A stretch of 64,000 nucleotides of DNA, taken from Gp1-AA133 sp046728215. Lineage in GTDB: Bacteria > Acidobacteriota > Terriglobia > Terriglobales > Acidobacteriaceae. Numbering within the stretch: the first letter of the stretch is position 1; each line of letters opens with the position of its first letter. The notes under the pieces were generated by a model. The model made no database searches and was not told where the DNA came from. It saw only the letters and a list, made by a program, of their open reading frames with translations. A program made the position numbers and the translations under genes. The DNA is taken from positions 1 through 64,000 of the forward strand of contig JBKPEB010000038.1 in the NCBI GenBank assembly GCA_046728215.1, written 5' to 3'. Positions 33,777 through 40,921 of the stretch are shown here, piece by piece.

Positions 33777-36314
33777 ATGACCACGTTCCTCCAGGATGTG
33801 CGCTATGCCCTGCGGAAGTTGCGCCAGGCTCCGGGCTTCACCACCACCGCCCTGCTGACGTTGGCGCTGGGTATCGGCGCGAATGCCGCGATCTTTACTC
33901 TGGTGAATTCGGTACTGATGCGGAACCTCCCGGTCGGCGATCCCAAAACCCTGGTCCGGCTCGGGAATCAAGACGATTGCTGCGTGAACTCCGGAACCCA
34001 GGATGACGGCAACTATTCCCTGTTTCCGACCGAAACCTACGAACTCCTGAAGAAGAATGTACCGGAGTTCGAAAACCTGGCGGCCATGCAGGCGGGATTC
34101 GGCTATCGCCCCATCACGGTGCGGCGCGACGGCACGCAGACCGATGCACGTTCGGTGATGGGCGAATTCGTCTCTGGCAATTACTTCCAGACCTTAGGTC
34201 TGCGGCCGCGCACGGGCCGACTGCTGGTGGAGGCTGACGACCTCAAGGGCGCGCCGGTCGCGGCGGTAATGAGCTACAACACCTGGCAACGCGACTATGC
34301 CGGCGATGCGTCCGTCATCGGCAGCACTTTCTGGGTGAACACACGGCCGGTCACGGTCGTCGGCATTGCCCCGGAGGGCTTCTTCGGCGATCGCTTGATG
34401 AGTACGCCTCCGGATTTCTATCTGCCCATCGAATCGATGCCGGCGCTCGCGAACGCTTCTTATGTGCGCGATCCCAGGGCCAGTTGGCTGTACATGATTG
34501 GGCGCGTCAAGCCGGGCATGGCCATGGAACCGTTGCAACAGAAAGTCAGCGCGCTGGTGCGGCAATCCTTTTCTACGATCAAGGACTACGTCGAGGAACC
34601 AGGCAAATCGCTGCTGCCCAAGGTCCATGTGGTTCTGACCCCGGGTGGCGCGGGCATCCAGCACATGCAGGAGGAATATGCTTCGAAGCTTCACCTGTTG
34701 ATGTGGGTTGCCGGCATTGTCCTCATGATTGCGTGCGCGAATATCGCCAACCTGCTGCTGGTGCGCGGGATGGCGAGGCGAACGGAGTTGTCGGTGCGTA
34801 CGGCACTGGGAGCCATGCGCGGAAGAATCATCCGGCAGTTGTTGACCGAAAGCGTTGTACTGGCCCTGATGGGCGGACTTGCGGGACTGGTGGTGGGCTA
34901 CGTTGGGGCACACATGCTGCTCAGTCTCGCATTTCCAGGGGAACAAAATGTTCCCATCCACGCGGGTCCGTCTCTGGTGGTCATTGGCTTTGCCTGCGGT
35001 CTGTCGTTGCTTACTGGCATTTTGTTCGGAGTTGCCCCAGCTTGGATCGCTACCAATACACAGCCCGTGGATGCGTTACGGGGCGGAGCCCGGATGACCG
35101 CGACCGGAGCATCGCGGCTGCAGCGCTCGCTGGTGGTGCTGCAAGCGGCCCTCTCCCTGGTGCTGCTGGTGGGCGCCGGATTGTTTTCGCAAAGCCTGCA
35201 CAAGCTGCAAAGCACCGACCTCAAACTGGACGCGAAGAACCGTTACATCGTGCACATCAATCCGCAGGCAGCCGGATACTCGCAGGCCCAGTTGGAGGCG
35301 CTCTACCGCACGATCGAGCAGCAGTTCCACGCATTGCCGGGCATCAAGCATGTCGGCATCAGCACCTACACTCCAATGGAAGACAACAACTGGGGTTCTG
35401 GTGTTCAAGTGCTTGGGCAGCCGTCTCAGGAGAAGGGCGCGTCCTGGGTGAGAGGGAACGCGGAATATCTCGATTCCGTGGGTACTCACGTACGAATGGG
35501 CCGCGGCATTCAGCCGCAAGACACGCCCACGAGCCGTGCCATCGCGGTGGTGAATCAGGCGTTCGTAAAAGACTTCTTCAAAGACGGAACCAATCCCATC
35601 GGTCAGCATTTCGGCTCATACGGTCCGGAATCCTCGGGTGATTTCGAAATCGTAGGTGTGGTCGAGGACACCGCCTACACCAGCGTGTACTGGAAAAACC
35701 ACAGCATGTTTTTCGTGCCAGCGATGCAGCGGCCCCCGAGTGATAAGGAACCTATTGAGGACGACTTGTCACTGTATGCGGGCGCGATCGTGCTCGAGAC
35801 CGATCGTCCCATGAACGACCTGGAAAGGCTGAGTCGAAGCACCCTTTCGGCCATCAATCCCAATCTGACAGTTGTGAAGTTCCAGATCTTTGCCGAGCAG
35901 ATCGCGGATCGCTTTCACGGCGAGCGCCTGATCGCGCGGCTGACGACGCTGTTTGGCGCACTGGCGCTGCTGCTCGCGATGATCGGCCTCTACGGCGTGA
36001 CCGCCTACACGGTGGCGCGGCGCACTCCGGAAATCGGCATCCGCATGGCGGTGGGGGCAGAACGGGCGAGTGTGGTCGCCATGGTGATGCGGGGGGCGGT
36101 CATTCAAATCGCCATAGGATTGGCCATCGGACTACCCGTAGCAGTGCTGGGCGTTCGCCTTATCAAGACGCAGCTTTACGAAATCACCAGCGTCCATCCG
36201 ATGCTCGTTCTTGCCTCAACGGCAACTCTCATGGCGGCTGCCTGTGTCGCCGGGATTATTCCGGCAAAGCATGCGGCATCCATCGATCCTGCGCAGGCGT
36301 TGCGCTCCGAGTAG
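33777..36314 (+). CDS. ADOP-type ABC transporter permease (FtsX/MacB family)
   Basis: An 845-residue membrane protein with two MacB-like core domains and FtsX units, the duplicated arrangement expanded in Acidobacteriota (ADOP). The N-terminal MTTFLQDVRYALRKLRQAPG is the family start, followed by a helix (TTALLTLALGIGANAAIFTLVN). The FtsX unit near 310-420 (GIVLMIACANIANLLLVRG, RTELSVRTALGA) is repeated near 720-840 (LLLAMIGLYGVTAYTVARRTPEIGIRMAVGA). A cytosolic ATPase must supply energy; none is adjacent. Members may work in lipoprotein or peptide export. The ATG at 33777 is typical for the family. Confidence 0.9.
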   Translation: MTTFLQDVRYALRKLRQAPGFTTTALLTLALGIGANAAIFTLVNSVLMRNLPVGDPKTLVRLGNQDDCCVNSGTQDDGNYSLFPTETYELLKKNVPEFENLAAMQAGFGYRPITVRRDGTQTDARSVMGEFVSGNYFQTLGLRPRTGRLLVEADDLKGAPVAAVMSYNTWQRDYAGDASVIGSTFWVNTRPVTVVGIAPEGFFGDRLMSTPPDFYLPIESMPALANASYVRDPRASWLYMIGRVKPGMAMEPLQQKVSALVRQSFSTIKDYVEEPGKSLLPKVHVVLTPGGAGIQHMQEEYASKLHLLMWVAGIVLMIACANIANLLLVRGMARRTELSVRTALGAMRGRIIRQLLTESVVLALMGGLAGLVVGYVGAHMLLSLAFPGEQNVPIHAGPSLVVIGFACGLSLLTGILFGVAPAWIATNTQPVDALRGGARMTATGASRLQRSLVVLQAALSLVLLVGAGLFSQSLHKLQSTDLKLDAKNRYIVHINPQAAGYSQAQLEALYRTIEQQFHALPGIKHVGISTYTPMEDNNWGSGVQVLGQPSQEKGASWVRGNAEYLDSVGTHVRMGRGIQPQDTPTSRAIAVVNQAFVKDFFKDGTNPIGQHFGSYGPESSGDFEIVGVVEDTAYTSVYWKNHSMFFVPAMQRPPSDKEPIEDDLSLYAGAIVLETDRPMNDLERLSRSTLSAINPNLTVVKFQIFAEQIADRFHGERLIARLTTLFGALALLLAMIGLYGVTAYTVARRTPEIGIRMAVGAERASVVAMVMRGAVIQIAIGLAIGLPVAVLGVRLIKTQLYEITSVHPMLVLASTATLMAAACVAGIIPAKHAASIDPAQALRSE

Positions 36315-36398
36315 AAGCGCGGATCCCCACGGTATGGGACGACGAGTCCCAAAAAAAGGCCGGGCCGCAGAACAGTGGAAGCGTTCTAGCTCGCTATG

Positions 36399-36427
36399 TT
36401 GACACATGCGGCGGCACTGCGTCTAAA
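36399..36427 (+). promoter_or_regulatory. Sigma70-type promoter for the DinB-like gene
   Basis: TTGACA at 36399-36404, 17-bp spacer, TCTAAA at 36422-36427 (4 of 6). It stands 50 bp before the ATG at 36477. Confidence 0.5.
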
Positions 36428-36476
36428 CGCTGGTCCACTGTGTCGCGAATTGCGACGCAAGCAGGAGAAATCTTCC

Positions 36477-37046
36477 ATGAGACGCACGTTGCCAGTGCTT
36501 ATGCCATTCATGTTGCTCGCCGCGGTGAGCCTTTGCGCCCAGACGCAGTCGCAGACCGCTGCTCCGAGTCCGGCGCGCTCTCGATCCGAAGAGATGTTGG
36601 ACAGGTGGAATGATATTGGGAACAAACTCGTCGCGATGGCGAAGGATTTTCCCGAAGACAAATACGACTTCAAGGTGCAGAAGGACCAGCGCACCTTCGC
36701 ACTGAATCTTCTCCACGCCGCAGCTCTGGATTTTGTTCTGATACGCAGGATTTCTGGATCAAACCTCGGACCTGACTTCGGCGAGGGCGACAATCCTTCG
36801 CGTGACGCGTTCAAGACCAAAGCTGATGTGGTGAAGTTCGTGCAGGAGGCCGTCACGGACGGAGCGCAAGTGATTCAACAGCAGGGCGACGCGGGGCTGG
36901 ACAAGACAACGAAATTTTTCGGCAACCGGCTAGCCCACAACTCCAGCATCTGGACGTTCGCCATTGAGCACAGCGGCGAGCACTATGGTCAACTCGTGGT
37001 GTACTACCGTGCCAATGGCTTGGTGCCACCGGATAGCCGTCGCTAG
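36477..37046 (+). CDS. Secreted DinB-like protein
   Basis: A 189-residue protein. ATG 36477 is supported by AGGAG 9 bases upstream and yields a signal peptide (RRTLPVLMPFMLLAAVSLCAQ). The mature part is a four-helix DinB/YfiT-like fold: EEMLDRWNDIGNKLVAMAKD, FALNLLHAAALDFVLIRRIS, then a final HSGEHYGQLVVYYRANGLVPP with the conserved His residues. DinB family members are nucleotide-stress-induced or thiol-transferase proteins; a metal is bound by three His. Here His70-region (HAAALD) and the two His of HSGEHYG are plausible ligands. The secreted location is unusual for the family but recurrent in Acidobacteriota. Confidence 0.8.
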   Translation: MRRTLPVLMPFMLLAAVSLCAQTQSQTAAPSPARSRSEEMLDRWNDIGNKLVAMAKDFPEDKYDFKVQKDQRTFALNLLHAAALDFVLIRRISGSNLGPDFGEGDNPSRDAFKTKADVVKFVQEAVTDGAQVIQQQGDAGLDKTTKFFGNRLAHNSSIWTFAIEHSGEHYGQLVVYYRANGLVPPDSRR

Positions 37047-37063
37047 AAAATCCGCGCCCTCAG

Positions 37064-37256
37064 GCACACCATCGAGTTATGTGATTGAGGCGAATAGTAC
37101 ACCGGGAGGACCTGCCAATCTCTCTAATTTCAATACTGGCAATGCTCTGCTGACGTTGGTTGTCCCTGATGTGCCCTCTGGTACCTACTTACGAGTTCGT
37201 GCCGACAGTAGTTGCGGGACCAGCCATCCAACGAGGTGCTGACCGTGGTCCGGTGA
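37064..37256 (+). pseudogene. Relic of a fibronectin-type-III-like domain gene
   Basis: In the 446-bp gap between two genes, frame 1 reads APSGTPSSYVIEANSTPGG, then NLSNFNTGNALLTLVV and SGTYLRVRADSSCGTS. This is the pattern of FN3-like repeats of large acidobacterial surface proteins. A one- or two-base shift near 37233 then continues as PSNEVLTVVR before a stop at 37254-37256. There is no start codon upstream and the rest of the parent gene is gone. The DinB gene ends immediately before it. I regard it as the remains of a longer gene. The rest of the gap (37257-37492) holds nothing I recognise. Confidence 0.6.
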
Positions 37257-37492
37257 TGGCGTGTCCGGCCCAGATCTTACGTTGCCCATTTTCGAAAGAA
37301 TTGAGGAAATACAAATCGCGAGTCGTGCCCGGTCGTCCATATAGGATGGTGAAACAATCCGCTCGCATGTTCGAGGTTGAGTCTTGAGGTTGTACTAGCA
37401 GCTTGCAGCTCGGGGGCCCGCCAGCATCCCCACTTTCTTCCCATTACCTTCGTGATCTAGGGAGGCGTTACTGACGCGACTAGAGTTGCTTC

Positions 37493-38170
37493 ATGGGACT
37501 TTCATCGATGGTGGTTTCGCGGGACTGGCAAGAAGTCAGTGTTCTGGAATGCATCCTGGGTGGTCTCCACATTGATTGCGATGTCGAGTCGCGTCCGGAG
37601 CGGGCGCAAGCCAAATTGGCGAAGTCGAAAGTAGATGCGCTGATTGTCGACTGCGACCTGAGTGGGGCCGACGAGTTCCTGCGTAATCTGCAGCGTGATT
37701 CACAATTTCCCTTGAGCACACCGCTGGTCGTCATGAGCGGCCCGCGCCGGCGCCAAGACATCGACGCCACGGGTGCGCTGTTCAGCTTCGAGAAGCCCAT
37801 CTCGGTCGAGCAAGCAGTACGAACGCTCTCCGCAGCGCGCAATCTTATTCTGGACGGCCGGCTGCGATATCACCGTCAGGCCGTCGACGTACCGGTTTCG
37901 TTGCTTTGTGGTCCGCACAAGAAGCTGCAGGCAGAATTGCTGAATTTGAGCCAGGGCGGGATCGGCGTGCGCGTGGATCGCGATCTGGATGTGCGGCAAC
38001 CGATTCAGCTTTCGTTCAAGCTGCCGGGCACCCGCTACACGGTGAAAGCGCAAGGCGAAATCGCGTGGACGGATCAGCAGGGGAACGCCGGGATTCGCTT
38101 CCTGGACCTGCCGCAGCGTCTACAGCACAGCTTGCAGCTGTGGCTCGCGCAGCAATATTTCGCGAACTAA
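37493..38170 (+). CDS. Receiver-like domain fused to PilZ domain
   Basis: A 225-residue cytosolic protein. The first 115 residues look like a response-regulator receiver: strand SSMVVSRDW, helix EVSVLECILGGL, then ALIVDCDLSGADEFLRNL (possible phospho-acceptor Asp about 45), PLVVMSG and FEKPISVEQAVRTL with the conserved Lys. The acidic pair at the end of strand 1 is reduced to SRD, so phosphorylation is uncertain. The C-terminal PilZ domain (about 120-220) has NLSQGG instead of DxSxxG and lacks an exact RxxxR, so cyclic di-GMP binding is doubtful. It may act as a protein-interaction module. Start is uncertain between 37493 and the ATG at 37508. Confidence 0.75.
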   Translation: MGLSSMVVSRDWQEVSVLECILGGLHIDCDVESRPERAQAKLAKSKVDALIVDCDLSGADEFLRNLQRDSQFPLSTPLVVMSGPRRRQDIDATGALFSFEKPISVEQAVRTLSAARNLILDGRLRYHRQAVDVPVSLLCGPHKKLQAELLNLSQGGIGVRVDRDLDVRQPIQLSFKLPGTRYTVKAQGEIAWTDQQGNAGIRFLDLPQRLQHSLQLWLAQQYFAN

Positions 38171-38226
38171 ACCGCGACTCACTGGAGTTTGCAAGCCGAC
38201 CAACCCTGACCCCTCTCCCAACAGTA

Positions 38227-39018
38227 TTATCGGAATCGGGCCCGCTGCTCTCGCATCGGCAGGTTTCTCCCGCGCACGGCCGTCTTAGCCAGTTGGGCAC
38301 CGAGCGTGCCGCATCCTAACCAGGACCCCAAGCACCAGTACAGAGAAGTGAAGAGTCCGCAGACGCCGACGCCTACGAGCGCGGTCAATGGCCAGGCCGG
38401 AATCTCACGAGCAGTTGCCAAAAACGCGCAGAAGAACATCAGGATGGCGGAGAACAGAATCAGGCAGTCCATGAATTTGGCCAGCACAGTAGGTCTGATC
38501 GGTACGGGCCACCAGGCTAGCGAGATGACATCTTCAGTTTTTCTTGGGGCAGCCGCGCTCGCGGCTCTAAGGCCGACTCGAATGGCTGGTCGCGCGTAGG
38601 TCGAAAGGATCAGATCGTCTTGCTCGCCGGGGACCGGGTACGCGGGAGACGTCTGTTCCAACCCACGCATCAGGTTCGCGAAAATCCACTCATTGAGCTG
38701 ACGGCAGGTCTGGCGGGAGACATCGGTGAAGCGAACGCCGGCTTGTCCGGAGGGGTTCGCCCAGCTGACGACCGCTCGCACGTCGAACCTGGATCTGGGC
38801 TTGAGCAAGTCAAAGCGCATCCGGATCTCTTGACCCGGACGAAGGGCGCCCACTGCCTGGACGGCTGCCCCATTCTGGCTCAGGTTGCGGATAATTCCGC
38901 CATTGCCTTCATCGAGGATTACGTAAATGAGCGAGTGGATGGGGTGCCGGTAATGGATACGCTGGTTGCCCGAGGCGTCCCGTGCAGGAGACGCCGCCAT
39001 TCCAGGGAAGGACTGCAT
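38227..39018 (-). CDS. PilZ-domain protein with C-terminal membrane helices
   Basis: A 263-residue protein. The PilZ domain (about 15-115) has QRIHYRHP (RxxxR complete) and NLSQNG where the second motif usually begins with Asp. A loop rich in Ala follows, then two hydrophobic helices near 185-205 (KFMDCLILFSAILMFFCAFLA) and 212-236 (WPLTALVGVGVCGLFTSLYWCL). It is convergent with the receiver-PilZ gene, with ends 56 bp apart. It may report c-di-GMP to a membrane process, unspecified. Confidence 0.75.
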   Translation of the reverse strand: MQSFPGMAASPARDASGNQRIHYRHPIHSLIYVILDEGNGGIIRNLSQNGAAVQAVGALRPGQEIRMRFDLLKPRSRFDVRAVVSWANPSGQAGVRFTDVSRQTCRQLNEWIFANLMRGLEQTSPAYPVPGEQDDLILSTYARPAIRVGLRAASAAAPRKTEDVISLAWWPVPIRPTVLAKFMDCLILFSAILMFFCAFLATAREIPAWPLTALVGVGVCGLFTSLYWCLGSWLGCGTLGAQLAKTAVRGRNLPMREQRARFR

Positions 39019-39090
39019 GGGGAAATCTTAGCCTTGAAGAGATGGAACCCTGCAGTAGCGGGAATGGTTCGGCGGATCGCTAATTAATTT

Positions 39091-39420
39091 TCAGGAAGCG
39101 GTGCGATGTTCGCCGGGTGACGGTTGAGGCTGATTTTTCAGGCGTCTAGCCTGATCGTAGGCCATTAGACGTTGCAGGTCGTAGCTGTAAGGGCCGTAGC
39201 CACGGAAGGCGTCTTCATCGAACAGGCGCTTGATGCCGCATCCGGTGCAGACCTGATAGGCGCAACCTTGCGAGCGGACCGGCCAGCTCATCTTGCTGTG
39301 CCAGCAACCCCGCAGGACAACGGCTGCCCCCGCCATGCCCGTGGCTAACAGGCCCATGGGCCAAAGCCAGCGAGAGCGCTTGGTTTTCTTCGAATTCGAT
39401 TCTGGCTTTTCGGGTTCCAC
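39091..39420 (-). CDS. Small membrane-associated hypothetical protein
   Basis: A 109-residue protein starting at GTG 39420. Basic N-terminus (KKTKRSRW), one membrane helix (about 19-37, LWPMGLLATGMAGAAVVLRG), then a segment with Cys at GCAYQVCTGCGIKRLF. The CxxCG could bind a metal with Cys of the preceding CAYQV. The tail is polar. Function unknown. It is in line with the PilZ-membrane gene downstream (72 bp) and the SRPBCC gene upstream on the same strand, perhaps an operon of three. Confidence 0.6.
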   Translation of the reverse strand: MEPEKPESNSKKTKRSRWLWPMGLLATGMAGAAVVLRGCWHSKMSWPVRSQGCAYQVCTGCGIKRLFDEDAFRGYGPYSYDLQRLMAYDQARRLKNQPQPSPGEHRTAS

Positions 39421-39496
39421 TACAAACCTGTGAGACTGACTTACATGTCAGGATATGACGATTTGCCGAGTAGGGCAATCGCCCATTGGGGGAGTA

Positions 39497-39519
39497 TCAA
39501 AACGTTCTTCCCGTTTTGA
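39497..39519. terminator. Hairpin after the SRPBCC-like gene
   Basis: TCAAAACG (39497-39504), 7-base loop, CGTTTTGA (39512-39519). The 8-bp stem lies directly after the minus-strand gene ending at 39523. There is no T run beyond the stem, so termination is uncertain. Confidence 0.35.
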
Positions 39520-39522
39520 CGG

Positions 39523-40614
39523 CTAGTCGCTTTCGGCTTTGCTGTCAGTACTTTGGTGCGCTTCCTGTTCGCAGCGCTTCTGAATGACGGTCAGAATGGT
39601 TTCCTGCAGGTCCGTCATGACCGCATCGGTCCAAAGGTGAGCGTACCAGTTGAAATCGGTGGAAAGCCGGTGCTTGCTGGAAAGATGCAGCCGGGTATCC
39701 CCATCGGGCAGGGATTCGAGGATGTATTCGCCCTGCAATACATCGAAAAAAGGTCCACCGACTCGGACGTGCTCGTCCAAGGCCGTAGGCGGGATCTGAT
39801 TTGTTTGGGCGTGGATCGAGAATGCAAGGCGGCGCTGAGGCTCCCAGGTGTCGATATTTTCGATAAACAGCACACCGTGCTGGAAGGTGGCGTGGCGAAC
39901 TCCGCCGATCCCGGGAAATGAGAGTGTCGCCTCCACCGGACTGGGAAAACCGATTCGATGACTCCAGGAAAAAGGCAACTCGGAGGGATCGATGTGAGGC
40001 ACGCGCTCAATGTTTTTCCAAACGACCTCGGGAGAGGCTCCGATAACGCGCACGTTTTCCACCCTGCGGACCTCCCGCCGGGTAAGAAGCTCCCGCAGCC
40101 ATGGATCGGTCAAAAGCGGCAGCAGTGCGACCACGGCCAGGCACGCGTTCTTGGCGGCGATGGAGCGTGGAATGCGAATCACGAGTCCCGCAAGCAGGCC
40201 ACCCAGGCTCCCACAGACGAGGCCGATGGGCGTGAACATGATCACGCAGATGAATCCTTCCCACAGCGCCAGGATCGTGCCGAACGCTCCTCCCAGCACG
40301 GTCACCCAGGGCAGGAGCAGCCAGATCCAGACCGGCTGCGGGCGACGTCGCTCCGCCACGAAGATCGTAACGAAGCCCATCGCCACGGGTACGAGGACGA
40401 GAAATGAGATGGACATCGCCGAACTCCACCTGGGCACGTTCCACTGCACCAGGGAACGGATCACCAGGCCATATACAAGGCCTATGCAGGCGCCCACCAG
40501 CAGCAGCCTCGAGTTGCGGCGGCTCCAGGGAGTGCCCGAGTTCGGGCCGGTTCCTTGTCCCCCGTGGCTGTCAAGCTCCATTCGCGTGTGGGTGTCGGGC
40601 TGATTGTCGTCCAC
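39523..40614 (-). CDS. Polytopic membrane protein with SRPBCC/START-like C-terminus
   Basis: A 363-residue protein. Four or five hydrophobic helices lie between about 35 and 180 (LLLVGACIGLVYGLVIRSL, FLVLVPVAMGFVTIFVA, WIWLLLPWVTVLGGAFGTIL, GLVCGSLGGLLAGLVI). The C-terminal 170 residues have the pattern of polyketide-cyclase/START-like domains: RVIGASPEVVWKNIERVP, then SFPGIGGVRHATFQHG, then LHLSSKHRLSTDFNWYAHLW. These domains bind hydrophobic ligands, nature unknown. The fusion of a membrane half to a START-like half is seen in other Acidobacteriota hypotheticals, as far as I recall. No operon partner explains it. Confidence 0.7.
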   Translation of the reverse strand: MDDNQPDTHTRMELDSHGGQGTGPNSGTPWSRRNSRLLLVGACIGLVYGLVIRSLVQWNVPRWSSAMSISFLVLVPVAMGFVTIFVAERRRPQPVWIWLLLPWVTVLGGAFGTILALWEGFICVIMFTPIGLVCGSLGGLLAGLVIRIPRSIAAKNACLAVVALLPLLTDPWLRELLTRREVRRVENVRVIGASPEVVWKNIERVPHIDPSELPFSWSHRIGFPSPVEATLSFPGIGGVRHATFQHGVLFIENIDTWEPQRRLAFSIHAQTNQIPPTALDEHVRVGGPFFDVLQGEYILESLPDGDTRLHLSSKHRLSTDFNWYAHLWTDAVMTDLQETILTVIQKRCEQEAHQSTDSKAESD

Positions 40615-40921
40615 AGAAACCCCTTTAGGAAACCGAGTTTAACCCATTGAAACTAAAGTGTATTAACTATTCCAATTTGGGATGATTTGAATCCGCTGAA
40701 ATTTGCGAAGGTGTATGTGACTCTGGTGCAGCCATAGACGTTGCAACCCACCAGAAAGCCCGGTAACGTACCAGTAACAGCCTGTGTAATGCGGAGAAAA
40801 CCCTAAGTCTTCCGAACTTCGGTAATGGGACAAGCGGCTCATTGACATGGGCATGCGCTTCGAACACACTGGCTGAACTTGAAAAGAGAGCGCGAGACTC
40901 TCGCACAACAGACCCCTTTGC
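40615..40921. other. 307-bp divergent intergenic region
   Basis: It separates the SRPBCC gene (leftward) from the GAF-amidase gene (rightward). A TTGACA at 40842-40847 has only a poor -10 (CACACT) 17 bp further. The part at 40650-40690 is AT-rich and probably contains the leftward promoter. No gene was found. Confidence 0.4.

Noticed and set aside
36341..36360. TGGGAC/GTCCCA hairpin next to an A run after the ADOP gene
   Set aside because: The A run is on the wrong side for a rightward terminator, and no leftward gene ends there.
40842..40870. TTGACA-based promoter of the GAF-amidase gene
   Set aside because: The -10 hexamer at 17 bp is only 3 of 6; not counted as a promoter.
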